Positions 6,590 to 13,858 of a DNA stretch of 20,497 bases are shown here, piece after piece. Positions within the stretch are counted from its first letter, which is position 1, and each line of letters starts with the position of its first letter. A program made the translations under genes and the position numbers. Source of the stretch: Clostridia bacterium (GTDB lineage: Bacteria; Bacillota; Clostridia; Oscillospirales; Acutalibacteraceae); assembly GCA_024404065.1 (NCBI GenBank), contig JAKSQR010000014.1, forward strand, positions 1-20,497, in the 5' to 3' direction. The notes beneath the pieces were generated by a model. The model saw nothing but the letters and a program-made list of their open reading frames with translations. It ran no database searches and had not been told where the DNA came from.

Positions 6590-7708
6590 ATGGTACAGTT
6601 TGAAGAATTAAGATTATCCGTACTGGATTACAAAGAGAAGCTTGAGCATCTTGGCGCTTCCCTCGGCATTGAAGCTATGAATAAAGAAATAGCAGAGCTT
6701 GAGGCTCAGACCGCTGAGGATGGCTTCTGGAATGACCTTGAAAACTCACAGAAGGTACAGACAAGAATTGCTCAGCTTAAAAATAAGGTTAAAGCTTATG
6801 AGAATCTCTGCGCACAGTTTGATGATACAATAGTACTTATTGAGCTTGCTGATGAGGCAGAGGACCTTGATATGTTTGATGAGTGCAAGGCAGGTGCAGA
6901 CGCCTTTGTTGAAAAGCTTGAGGATATGACCTTAAGCACTCTCCTTTCAGGTGAGTATGATAACAGCAATGCAATCCTTACATTCCACGCAGGTGCAGGC
7001 GGCACAGAGGCTCAGGACTGGAACCAGATGCTTGTGCGTATGTATCAGCACTGGGGCGAAAAGAAAGGCTTTAAGGTAAGCATGCTTGACTTCCTTGATG
7101 GTGATGAAGCAGGCCTTAAATCCGCCGTTCTTATGTTTGAGGGTGAGAATGCCTACGGTTACCTTAAGGGCGAAATGGGTGTTCACCGCCTTGTAAGAAT
7201 TTCACCATTTGATTCATCAGGCAGAAGGCATACATCATTTGCTTCACTTGAGGTTATGCCCGAAATTGATGATACCGTTGAGGTAGAAATCAGCCCCGAT
7301 GACCTTAAAATAGACTACTACCGCTCATCAGGTGCAGGCGGACAGAAGGTTAATAAAACCTCATCTGCAGTTCGTATTACTCATATCCCCACAGGCATTG
7401 TATGTGCCTGCCAGGTTGAGAGAAGCCAGCACCAGAACAGAGAGGTTGCTATGAAGATGCTTAAATCCAAGCTCATTGAGATTAAAGAGAGAGAGCATCT
7501 TGATAAAATCGGTGATATCAAGGGCGAGCAGAGAGAAATTGCATGGGGCAGCCAGATCCGTTCCTACGTATTTATGCCCTACACACTTGCAAAGGACCAC
7601 AGAACAGGCTTTGAAATGGGTAATATTCAGGCCGTTATGGATGGCGAAATTGATGGCTTCATCAACGCCTACTTAAAGATGGAATCTCTTAAAGCACAGC
7701 AGGCATAA
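6590..7708 (+). CDS. prfB: Peptide chain release factor 2 (RF2)
   Basis: 372 residues, full family length. RF2 recognises UAA/UGA stop codons and triggers hydrolysis of peptidyl-tRNA on the ribosome. Diagnostic motifs: the SPF tripeptide anticodon mimic (205-207, within RISPFDSSGRRHTSF) and the catalytic GGQ (250-252, within SSGAGGQKVNKTSSAV). HAGAGGTEAQDW (133-144) is also conserved. The SPF distinguishes it from RF1 (PxT). The gene is one continuous reading frame: the early in-frame UGA and CUUUGAC slippery site that autoregulate many prfB genes are absent, and codons 20-25 read through the equivalent position. GGAGA lies about six bases before the ATG. It is the first gene of a probable five-gene operon with envelope genes; 20 bases separate it from the next. 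Confidence 0.97.
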   Translation: MVQFEELRLSVLDYKEKLEHLGASLGIEAMNKEIAELEAQTAEDGFWNDLENSQKVQTRIAQLKNKVKAYENLCAQFDDTIVLIELADEAEDLDMFDECKAGADAFVEKLEDMTLSTLLSGEYDNSNAILTFHAGAGGTEAQDWNQMLVRMYQHWGEKKGFKVSMLDFLDGDEAGLKSAVLMFEGENAYGYLKGEMGVHRLVRISPFDSSGRRHTSFASLEVMPEIDDTVEVEISPDDLKIDYYRSSGAGGQKVNKTSSAVRITHIPTGIVCACQVERSQHQNREVAMKMLKSKLIEIKEREHLDKIGDIKGEQREIAWGSQIRSYVFMPYTLAKDHRTGFEMGNIQAVMDGEIDGFINAYLKMESLKAQQA

Positions 7709-7728
7709 AATAAACTGAAGAGGTTTTT

Positions 7729-8313
7729 ATGAAAAGACTATTTGATATAACGGTCAGCTTTATTGCACTTATTCTGCTTTGTCCGCTGCTCCTTTTAGTG
7801 AGCCTTATGATTTTTTTGGATGATGGCAGCCCTGTGATTTTTAAGCAGAGCCGTGTAGGAAAAGATAATCAGCTTTTCAATATCTACAAGTTCCGCACAA
7901 TGAAGCGTGATACAGTAAATGTTGCTTCTGCAGAGCTTGAAAACCCTGATGCCTGCATTACAAAAACAGGCAGATTCTTACGTAAATCCAGCCTTGATGA
8001 GCTGCCTCAGCTTATAAACATCCTTAAGGGTGATATGAGCTTTGTAGGTCCAAGACCTCTTATCCCTGAGGAGAGCGAAATCAGAGAGCTGAGAGCAAAA
8101 TACAATGTTTACTCCGTAAGACCGGGCATGACAGGTCTTGCTCAGATAAACGGCAGAGATACAATCAGTGATGAGGAAAAAGCCGCTTACGATAAGCAGT
8201 ATGTTGAGAGCAGAAGCTTTTTTGGAGATATCGGCATAATCATCAGAACCGCACTGATTGTTGTTTCAGGAAAGGATATTGTGGAGGGAAAAAACGATGC
8301 CACAAAAAAATAA
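7729..8313 (+). CDS. PglC-type phosphoglycosyl transferase (bacterial sugar transferase)
   Basis: 194 residues, matching the small monotopic phosphoglycosyl transferases. The enzyme moves a sugar-1-phosphate from a UDP-sugar to undecaprenyl phosphate at the inner face of the membrane, the first step of many capsule, teichoic-acid-like or glycoprotein glycans. Seen: a re-entrant hydrophobic N-terminal helix (7-30), KQSRVGKDNQLFNIYKFRTM (39-58), the catalytic Asp-Glu pair in SLDELPQL (D90, E91), FVGPRP (105-110) and RPGMTGLAQ (131-139). It lacks the large multi-pass N-terminal half of WbaP/WcaJ proteins. The sugar specificity cannot be read. The RBS GAAGAGG lies upstream, 20 bases after prfB; the 3' end overlaps the carboxypeptidase start by 17 bases, so the two are translationally coupled. 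No other glycosyltransferases follow, so the rest of the glycan pathway must lie elsewhere. Confidence 0.93.
   Translation: MKRLFDITVSFIALILLCPLLLLVSLMIFLDDGSPVIFKQSRVGKDNQLFNIYKFRTMKRDTVNVASAELENPDACITKTGRFLRKSSLDELPQLINILKGDMSFVGPRPLIPEESEIRELRAKYNVYSVRPGMTGLAQINGRDTISDEEKAAYDKQYVESRSFFGDIGIIIRTALIVVSGKDIVEGKNDATKK
8282..8288 (+). promoter_or_regulatory. RBS that fixes the carboxypeptidase start
   Basis: TGGAGGG lies inside the end of the preceding gene, eight bases before the ATG at 8297. It selects that codon over the in-frame ATG at 8258. Confidence 0.8.
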
Positions 8314-9403
8314 TGCAAAATATGCTATACTTGCCGTTATGGCTGCCTGTGTTATAGTTGCTGCCCTTGTAGGCGTTAAAATTGCAAGCAACATTAAAGC
8401 ACAGATTGAAGGCACTACGGCAGAAAATAACATTACAAAGGAGCAGGGCTCTGAGCTTATTACTGATAACACCTTTATCAGCGATTATACTTCAGAGGAA
8501 GGCTCAGAAAATATTACAGAGGAAAGCTCCGCTGAAGAAATTACAACTGAAACAAAGCTTAGTATTCTTGAAAGAATTACAAGCTCTAAAAAAGAAGAAA
8601 CAACAGTTAAAACAACTGTGCCTGCCACATCAAAAATAGCAGACAGCACCACAAAGGCTGCACAGACTGTAAGCACCACAGTTGCTGCAACTATTGCAAG
8701 CACTACCACCACAACCACAAAGAAAGCAGAAACCACCACAGCTGCAGCCACTACTGTAAAGCCAAAAAGCGATTATGAATATGCAAAGTATGGCTTTAAC
8801 CCAACACCTGTAAGAGAGAGCGCATTAACAGGTGACGGATATCTTACAGTTATAATCAACAGAGATTACTGCATTCCTGATGGCTATGTGCCAAAGCTTG
8901 CACCATCAATTACAAACGACCCTGACAGCTACAAGCTTGATTACAGAGTAGCTCCCCATTATAACGAAATGTACTTAGCAGCCAAAAAGGATGGTATTAC
9001 ACTTACTCCTATTTCAGGCTACCGCTCATATCAGAAGCAGAAGACTAATTTTGAAAATAAAATCGGTCGTGTTATGAGCGCACAGGGCATTAAATATGAT
9101 GCAGCAGTTGTTGTTGCCTCAAAAACTGTACTTCCCCCAGGCCTCAGCGAGCATAACGCAGGCCTTGCTATGGATATATGCTCACTTGAGCAGAGCTTTG
9201 ACCAATCCAAAGAGTATAAATGGCTTGAAAAGCACGCAGCCGAATATGGCTTTATTCTCCGTTATCCCAAGGATAAGGTTAATGTAACAGAAATTATTTA
9301 TGAGCCATGGCATTACAGATATGTAGGCGTTGAGCTTGCTCAGAAAATCAAGGCAAGCGGACTTTGTATGGAAGAATATTTCAGCGGCTATAATGCAGGC
9401 TGA
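8297..9403 (+). CDS. VanY-type D-Ala-D-Ala carboxypeptidase, membrane anchored
   Basis: 368 residues from the ATG at 8297, chosen because GGAGGG lies eight bases before it; a longer frame from 8258 lacks an RBS. Residues 9-31 are an uncleaved-looking membrane anchor. Residues 35-155 are a low-complexity Thr/Glu/Ala linker, including runs of Thr, probably spanning the wall and possibly glycosylated. The catalytic domain (about 180-355) carries YRSYQKQ (242-248), the zinc motif SEHNAGLAMD (284-293, H286 and D293) and EPWHYRYVG (336-344, E336 and H339), the full VanY/LAS peptidase set. It should remove the terminal D-Ala of peptidoglycan stem peptides or process related peptides. It overlaps the phosphoglycosyl transferase by 17 bases. 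There is no vanHAX or vanRS nearby, so this is cell-wall housekeeping and not evidence of glycopeptide resistance. Confidence 0.93.
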   Translation: MPQKNNAKYAILAVMAACVIVAALVGVKIASNIKAQIEGTTAENNITKEQGSELITDNTFISDYTSEEGSENITEESSAEEITTETKLSILERITSSKKEETTVKTTVPATSKIADSTTKAAQTVSTTVAATIASTTTTTTKKAETTTAAATTVKPKSDYEYAKYGFNPTPVRESALTGDGYLTVIINRDYCIPDGYVPKLAPSITNDPDSYKLDYRVAPHYNEMYLAAKKDGITLTPISGYRSYQKQKTNFENKIGRVMSAQGIKYDAAVVVASKTVLPPGLSEHNAGLAMDICSLEQSFDQSKEYKWLEKHAAEYGFILRYPKDKVNVTEIIYEPWHYRYVGVELAQKIKASGLCMEEYFSGYNAG

Positions 9404-9439
9404 TAATCGTATAATTTTTAACGAAAGGAAGTTTTGAAT

Positions 9440-10726
9440 ATGAGACCTGAAGATTGTGTGAAAAACTACACATCTGACAGAAGAATGTATGCTAATTATG
9501 TTGCAAGAAACATAAAGAAAATCTGCAAGGAGGTAGGCCCCAGACCCTCCGGCTCAGCAAAGGAGCTTGAAGCTCAGGAGTGGATGGCAAAGGACCTTGA
9601 AACATCCTGCGATGAGGTAAGAATTGAACCCTTCAAGCTTGCTCCTGCCGCATTTATGGCATGGGTACAGCTTACAGTTATCTGCGGTCTTGCAGGTGAC
9701 ATTCTCCTTTTCCTTACCCATTGGCTCCCTGACTATGCACCCATACTTACAGCAATCGGTACAGCGATTCTTGTAATTTCAATTTTCTTTATTATCACAG
9801 AATTCCTTTTCTACAAGGAGACTCTTGATGTTTTCTTCCCCAAAAAGGATAGCCACAACGTAATTGGTATAAGAAAAGCAAGTGGCGAAGTTAAAAGAAG
9901 AATTATCTTCTCAGGTCATTCAGACTCTGCTCCCGAGTGGCGTTTTACCTACTGGGGCGGTCCCAAGCTTGTGCTTCCCGCAATCGGTCTTGGTCTTCTT
10001 TCAGTAGTTCTTATTACAGTAATGAACATTGTAGTGCTTGTGCTCTCTGCAAAGGGTGCAGAAATATCCGCAAGCAAGCCTATATTCATTCTTTCAATAG
10101 TATGTATAGCTCTTTCACCTGTAATTATTTTTGATATTTTATTCTATAACCCCAAGAGACCTGTTGATGGTGCAAACGATAACCTTACAGGCTGCCTTTG
10201 TTCCATGGCTGTTACAAGATTTATGGCAGACCACGATTTCAGATTTGAAAACACAGAGGTATGGGTGCTTCTCACAGGCTCAGAGGAAGCAGGCCTGAGA
10301 GGTGCAAAGGCATTTGCAAAGGCTTATAAGCCTCAGTTTGATGCAGATGCAGAGAACGGAATTGAAACAATTTTCTTTGGTCTTGATACCGTAAGAGATT
10401 ACGACTTTATGGGCGTTTACAATAAGGATATGACCGGCACAGTTAAAAATGATGCCCAGGTTGCAAAGCTTATTAAAGAGGGTGCAAAGCTTGCTGGCTA
10501 TGACCTTCCTTATGAAACTGTTTTCTTTGGCTCATCTGATGCAGCTGCCATTACACAGGGCGGTATTAAGGGCGCATGCTTCGCTGCTATGGACCCCGCT
10601 CCCGCACGTTACTACCACACACGTCTTGATACAGCCGATAACCTTGACCTTAAAACCATTGAGGCAGGCGTAGGCATCGTTCTTGAAACAGCATATCTTT
10701 ACGACGAAAAAGGTCTTGATGTTTAA
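9440..10726 (+). CDS. Polytopic M28-family metallopeptidase-like protein
   Basis: 428 residues from ATG 9440; GGAA nine bases upstream supports this start over an in-frame TTG at 9434. All five expected M28 metal/catalytic positions are visible: H160 and D162 (FSGHSDS), D247 (DGANDNLTG), E282/E283 (TGSEEAGLRG), D316 (FGLDTV) and H393 (RYYHTRLDTADN). Di-zinc aminopeptidase-type activity is therefore likely. Unusually, four hydrophobic segments interrupt the protein: two before the HxD motif (about 72-93 and 99-124) and two between HxD and the bridging Asp (about 176-203 and 213-235). There is no signal peptide. The topology predicts that all catalytic pieces lie on the same side, probably the cytoplasm. 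It is 36 bases after the carboxypeptidase gene and 25 before the lipoprotein gene, in one apparent operon. The substrate is unknown. Confidence 0.88.
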   Translation: MRPEDCVKNYTSDRRMYANYVARNIKKICKEVGPRPSGSAKELEAQEWMAKDLETSCDEVRIEPFKLAPAAFMAWVQLTVICGLAGDILLFLTHWLPDYAPILTAIGTAILVISIFFIITEFLFYKETLDVFFPKKDSHNVIGIRKASGEVKRRIIFSGHSDSAPEWRFTYWGGPKLVLPAIGLGLLSVVLITVMNIVVLVLSAKGAEISASKPIFILSIVCIALSPVIIFDILFYNPKRPVDGANDNLTGCLCSMAVTRFMADHDFRFENTEVWVLLTGSEEAGLRGAKAFAKAYKPQFDADAENGIETIFFGLDTVRDYDFMGVYNKDMTGTVKNDAQVAKLIKEGAKLAGYDLPYETVFFGSSDAAAITQGGIKGACFAAMDPAPARYYHTRLDTADNLDLKTIEAGVGIVLETAYLYDEKGLDV

Positions 10727-10751
10727 TATAAGCATCTGAAAGGAGATACTT

Positions 10752-11636
10752 ATGAACAGGAAAATTCTTGCTGGCTTAAGTCTTGTTGTTGTTTTTGCAA
10801 TGCTTTTTGCATTTGCAGGCTGTGGTGCTAAAACTGAAGAAGAAACCACAACTACAATCAATGTTAAAACTCCTCTTCCTACAGATATCACATCCACAAG
10901 AGATGATGATGGAAATATTGTAACAGATACAGAGTATTCACCTGAAAACCTTGCAAAGAATAATGAGGAAATCTTTGCATATTTCACTGAATGCGTTAAT
11001 AAAATCAAAACCACAAAGGCTGCAGTTGAAATGAGCCAGAGCAAATCCATCAGCAAGGCTGTTGACGAAAAGGGCGACAGCGTAAAGATGAGTGATAATG
11101 AGTATATAAATGCTGCAATCACCTCACTTGATGATTATATGCTCCATGGCAAAAAGGATAGCCTTGAATATGGTGATGATATAGTTGCTTTTATCCCTGT
11201 AAAGGGTGCAGACTATGTATCTGCCCTTGAGCTTAATGATATTGAAAGCGCAACCTGCGTTGATAACGGCACTGAAAGAGTTGTAACTGTAACCCTTAAG
11301 AGCCCTGCAGCAGTTGAGGTAATTCAGAAGGCTTATGATGTAGATACAGTTGATGAAGCTATGACTGAGTTTGAAAAAGCTAACGGTTATATGGAGCTTT
11401 CTACACCTGAGCTTACATACAAAAATTGCCAGATTATTATTAAGCTTAATATTGAAACTGACGAGGTTACATCTGCAGAGTTTATTAAAACTATGGATGT
11501 TAATACCACAGTTACCGGCAAGGGTAAGCTTGAAAGCATAGGCACAGTGCCTGTACTTTTCAACCTGAGAACAGCAGATAAATATACTTTTGATTACGCA
11601 GACCCTGCCACATCAACAACATTGGCAGAAATGTAA
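10752..11636 (+). CDS. Putative lipoprotein, paralogue of the one at 17063
   Basis: 294 residues; AAAGGAG seven bases before the ATG. A hydrophobic signal (1-23) ends in a lipobox-like FAGC (C24), so export and lipidation are expected, although Phe at -3 is not ideal. A short Thr/Glu-rich linker (25-45) leads to a mature domain of unknown family. Its second half alternates beta-strand-like segments: ATCVDNGTERVVTVTLKSP (about 169-187), CQIIIKLNIETDEVTSAEF (about 231-249) and VNTTVTGKGKLESIG (about 255-269). The same series (IETIKCEE...ITIVLKSE, VVEYNPETNQIVKLEQTTRVTVSG) occurs in the lipoprotein at 17063, with a similar ending (DKYTFDY versus DKYIYDL). It is the last gene of the prfB operon, before a terminator. 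No function is proposed beyond a surface-exposed binding or structural role. Confidence 0.8.
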   Translation: MNRKILAGLSLVVVFAMLFAFAGCGAKTEEETTTTINVKTPLPTDITSTRDDDGNIVTDTEYSPENLAKNNEEIFAYFTECVNKIKTTKAAVEMSQSKSISKAVDEKGDSVKMSDNEYINAAITSLDDYMLHGKKDSLEYGDDIVAFIPVKGADYVSALELNDIESATCVDNGTERVVTVTLKSPAAVEVIQKAYDVDTVDEAMTEFEKANGYMELSTPELTYKNCQIIIKLNIETDEVTSAEFIKTMDVNTTVTGKGKLESIGTVPVLFNLRTADKYTFDYADPATSTTLAEM

Positions 11637-11640
11637 AAAA

Positions 11641-11670
11641 AGGCAGGCACATCTGTGCCTGCTTTATTTG
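11641..11670 (+). terminator. Terminator of the prfB operon
   Basis: A stem AGGCAGGCAC (11641-11650) pairs with GTGCCTGCTT (11655-11664) across an ATCT loop, with one G-T pair. It is flanked by A on the left and by TTTATTTG on the right, immediately after the lipoprotein stop. Confidence 0.88.
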
Positions 11671-11703
11671 TTATAAATCTTATTTTATCAGGGAGGTATC
11701 TTT

Positions 11704-12243
11704 ATGAAAAAATTCTTAAGCGCAGTTATGGCATTTATATTGGCAGTTACTTTGGCTTTTCCCATAATGGCATTTGCAGAAGCAGAAAAAGATAGTTTTA
11801 CAGAGCATATTTCTCAGATAACAGCAGATAATGTAAAAATTGGCAGGGATTACCTCGGAGAATATCACTTGTATTCTGAGCCTGAATTTCTTATTGTTAC
11901 AGACAGCGGTGAGGTAATAAAAGCTGAAAACAATGTAAAATTTGATTTTGACGGCAATACCTATTATCTTTCTTATGAGCCATCATTTATAGATACAAAG
12001 GATGGTGCAGATAAGGTTAAGCTTTACGGCGATAAAGATACATACATTGATTCCCTTGATTTTACAGGGAATTTTAAGGCAGAGGAATGTACCACAGGGC
12101 AGAATTTCAAGGTGCTTATGGGTAAAATCGCAGGCTACTCAGGTGAGCTTTTCAAAAATCTTATTACAGTCAAGCTGTATTTTGCCTATCTGAATTTAGC
12201 CGCTATGGGCCGTAATATTTCAGCATTTATCAAAGCGATTTAA
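11704..12243 (+). CDS. Small secreted protein of unknown function
   Basis: 179 residues; GGGAGG seven bases before the ATG. A signal peptide (1-25) ends AFA-EA. The mature part has regular beta-type segments (YLGEYHLYSEPEFLIVTDSG at about 50-69; VKFDFDGNTYYLSYEPSF at about 79-96), then a C-terminal stretch (about 137-179) that is helical and partly hydrophobic (FKNLITVKLYFAYLNLAAMG). I recognise no family. It follows the prfB-operon terminator by about 35 bases; no convincing promoter of its own was found, so read-through is possible. It converges on the export-protein gene and shares a terminator with it. Confidence 0.7.
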   Translation: MKKFLSAVMAFILAVTLAFPIMAFAEAEKDSFTEHISQITADNVKIGRDYLGEYHLYSEPEFLIVTDSGEVIKAENNVKFDFDGNTYYLSYEPSFIDTKDGADKVKLYGDKDTYIDSLDFTGNFKAEECTTGQNFKVLMGKIAGYSGELFKNLITVKLYFAYLNLAAMGRNISAFIKAI

Positions 12244-12258
12244 CATAAATCAAAGAAA

Positions 12259-12290
12259 AAGAACCCGGAGCAATCCGGGTTCTTGTAATT
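12259..12290. terminator. Bidirectional terminator between convergent genes
   Basis: An 11-bp perfect stem (12259-12269 with 12274-12284) with a GCAA loop. The minus-strand side runs into TTCTTTTTCTTTG, the stronger T-tract, and the plus side into TTCTTGTAATT. It lies between the secreted-protein stop (12243) and the export-protein stop (12289). Confidence 0.9.
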
Positions 12291-12792
12291 ATACAGGTTT
12301 TCCAAAAATACCGTAGGTGATAGCTGCCATAATAATTCCTGCTGCAAGCACGCCTATTGCAATAATCGGCAGGGATTTTTTCAGCCTTATATCCATAAGT
12401 GCTGCTACAAGTGCGCCTGTCCATCCGCCTGTGCCGGGCAGGGGAATAGCTACAAGAAGCAAAAGACCAAGCTGCTTATATTTAAGTACGGTCTGCTTTT
12501 TCTTTTCTGAGCGTATCTCAAATTTTTTTACAATTTTTGCCATAAATGGGAATTTGCTCATCCAGTTAAAAATTTTGCGGATAAACAGCAAAATAAATGG
12601 TATGGGCAAAAGGTTGCCTACATAGCATATAGCAAAGGCTTCCCACATATTTATTTGCAGCAGTCTTGCGGCAATCATACCGCCCCTGAGCTCAAGTATG
12701 GGTAAAAGCGAAATAATAAAAGGAATAAACTCTTTTGGCAGATTCAGGCTTTGCAAAAGCTCAGCCATGCTGGTTACAAGATTCTCAACCAA
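12289..12792 (-). CDS. Small multidrug export family protein (COG2426-like)
   Basis: 167 residues from a TTG at 12792, chosen because AAGGAG (12801-12806) lies eight bases upstream. A GTG at 12801 would overlap that RBS and is less likely (it would give 170 residues). Numbered from the TTG: FIPFIISLLPILELRGG (about 22-38) and PLPGTGGWTGALVAALM (about 117-133) are the family hallmarks, in a protein with four or five hydrophobic segments and a basic loop between (EIRSEKKKQ, about 91-99). The family is annotated as putative small multidrug export, but direct transport evidence is scarce, so the substrate is unknown. It starts 14 bases after the Nudix stop on the same strand and is co-transcribed with it. 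Confidence 0.85.
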   Translation of the reverse strand: MVENLVTSMAELLQSLNLPKEFIPFIISLLPILELRGGMIAARLLQINMWEAFAICYVGNLLPIPFILLFIRKIFNWMSKFPFMAKIVKKFEIRSEKKKQTVLKYKQLGLLLLVAIPLPGTGGWTGALVAALMDIRLKKSLPIIAIGVLAAGIIMAAITYGIFGKPV

Positions 12793-12800
12793 GCTGCTCA

Positions 12801-12806
12801 CTCCTT
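12801..12806 (-). promoter_or_regulatory. RBS that decides the export-protein start
   Basis: AAGGAG on the minus strand, eight bases before TTG 12792. It overlaps the upstream GTG, arguing against that codon as the start. Confidence 0.6.
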
Positions 12807-13547
12807 TTACGCATTAGTAATGCCTGCGTCAATAAGATACTTGCGGGCATCCTCAAGTATATTTCTGTCGTTTATGAAACGAAGGTTATCCATAGCACGT
12901 TTATAATCAAGCCACATGTAATCTTCAATTTCCTCACGCTGAATAATGGTCTGAACGTCGTTGGTTTTTGCAAGGTAAATTGTAACTGATTTTTCAATCT
13001 TACCCTGAATTGTGTAATCGGATTTAGAAGCAAATCCTGGTAAAATTTTAATGTGAATGCCTGTTTCCTCAAGCACCTCACGCATAGCGGTCTGCTCGTT
13101 GCTTTCGCCACGCTCAACGTGACCCTTAGGGAAGCCCCAATGGGCAGAGCGCCTGTTTTTAATAAGAAGATATCTTACTTCATCATTTATAAATCGGTAA
13201 ACTACTGCACCGCAGGAGCGCTCATAAAGGCACTCAATTTTATGCTCCTTGCCCTCTTCAGCAAAGGCAACTGCATCCTCAATCTGGTATATTATATACC
13301 TTGTGCTTTTTGGTGCAACTACATATACGGGGCCTGAGCCGTCCGCATGCTTGATAACGGCTATTACTCTGCCGTCAAAAGTCCTTACAGGGTGATTTAT
13401 ACCCATAACATACGCTCCGCATGAGACATTGTTATAGCGTTTTTTGCCTTCAATAATACCGTAATTCAACTGATAGGTAAAGCCATACTGCCTGTTTACG
13501 GAGTGGATTGGGTTAGTTACCCTTACTCGCACATATTTGCCGAGCAT
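12807..13547 (-). CDS. Nudix hydrolase with degenerate pyrophosphatase-fold N-terminal domain
   Basis: 246 residues from ATG 13547. AAAGGTG lies about nine bases upstream, and the only good promoter has its -10 at 13604-13599, which excludes the longer frame from 13607. The Nudix box is complete: G142-x5-E148-x7-REVLEETGI (156-164), preceded by HWGFPKG (136-142), a form seen in diadenosine-polyphosphate-type Nudix enzymes. The N-terminal 80 residues (GKYVRVRVTNPI, YGFTYQLNYGIIEG at 21-34, AYVMGINHPVRTFDGRVIAVI at 45-65) resemble the small clostridial inorganic-pyrophosphatase domain. However, the acidic DGEELD-type loop is replaced by NNVSCG (39-44). The N-domain is therefore probably non-catalytic and may bind a ligand; this homology is recalled by eye, not searched. 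The gene leads an operon with the export protein. Confidence 0.85.
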   Translation of the reverse strand: MLGKYVRVRVTNPIHSVNRQYGFTYQLNYGIIEGKKRYNNVSCGAYVMGINHPVRTFDGRVIAVIKHADGSGPVYVVAPKSTRYIIYQIEDAVAFAEEGKEHKIECLYERSCGAVVYRFINDEVRYLLIKNRRSAHWGFPKGHVERGESNEQTAMREVLEETGIHIKILPGFASKSDYTIQGKIEKSVTIYLAKTNDVQTIIQREEIEDYMWLDYKRAMDNLRFINDRNILEDARKYLIDAGITNA

Positions 13548-13598
13548 GATATCCACACCTTTCGAAATGGTCATACGACCACAGATAAATACTAAGTT

Positions 13599-13627
13599 AT
13601 TATACATACATAAGGCGTTTAACTCAA
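13599..13627 (-). promoter_or_regulatory. Promoter of the Nudix/export operon
   Basis: On the minus strand, TTGAGT (13627-13622), 17 bp, TATAAT (13604-13599) with TG just before it. Transcription would start near 13592, inside the longer frame, supporting ATG 13547 as the start. Confidence 0.7.
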
Positions 13628-13688
13628 GGCTTTTTTGTCAAAATATTAAAAATCTTGGGAAATCATTGTAAATTTTTATTGAACTGCC

Positions 13689-13717
13689 TTGCATATTTAT
13701 GGCAAATAGGTTATATT
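13689..13717 (+). promoter_or_regulatory. Candidate promoter of the sigma operon
   Basis: TTGCAT (13689-13694), 17 bp, TATATT (13712-13717). No ECF-type GAAC/CGTC pair at proper spacing was seen, so autoregulation by the encoded sigma factor is not evident. Confidence 0.4.
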
Positions 13718-13846
13718 TCGTAGTACATTTTTATTATATTTTTTCTATATTAGTAAAAGCAAATCTGCAGAAAATGTATATTTTTTGCCGAAATACAAAA
13801 TTTTATGCAACAAAAACCGCAAATCAATATACTGATAAATGAAAGT

Positions 13847-13852
13847 GGGTGA
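13847..13852 (+). promoter_or_regulatory. RBS deciding the TTG start of the sigma gene
   Basis: GGGTGA resembles the GGTGA part of the consensus Shine-Dalgarno and lies six to seven bases before TTG 13859. It makes the rare TTG codon plausible. Confidence 0.5.
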
Positions 13853-13858
13853 AAAGGG

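Larger units (their letters stand above)
13548..13858. other. Intergenic region between Nudix and sigma genes
   Basis: 311 bases of very AT-rich DNA. It holds the Nudix promoter (13599-13627, minus) and a candidate sigma-gene promoter (13689-13717, plus). The 140 bases from 13718 to 13858 would be leader for the sigma gene; I see no clear riboswitch, terminator or small ORF in it. Confidence 0.6.

Noticed and set aside
8258..8296. Upstream in-frame ATG as the start of the VanY-type gene
   Set aside because: No RBS; GGAGGG lies correctly before ATG 8297, and the shorter start gives a cleaner membrane anchor.
8640..8760. Short ACC/ACA repeats as a DNA repeat element
   Set aside because: They encode the Thr/Ala linker of the carboxypeptidase in frame; low-complexity coding explains them.
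8297..9403. Glycopeptide (vancomycin) resistance locus
   Set aside because: A VanY-type domain alone is common in Gram-positive cell-wall metabolism; no vanHAX or two-component genes are nearby.
9389..9415. TATAAT sequences at 9389 and 9410 as an internal promoter before the M28-like gene
   Set aside because: Neither has a recognisable -35 at 16-18 bp spacing; the gene is probably read from the upstream operon promoter.
10532..11122. 196-codon minus-strand reading frame
   Set aside because: It lies antisense to the M28-like and lipoprotein genes, has no RBS, and its composition reflects the opposite strand.
13548..13607. N-terminal extension of the Nudix protein
   Set aside because: The promoter -10 lies at 13599-13604, so the upstream codon would not be in the mRNA; no RBS there.
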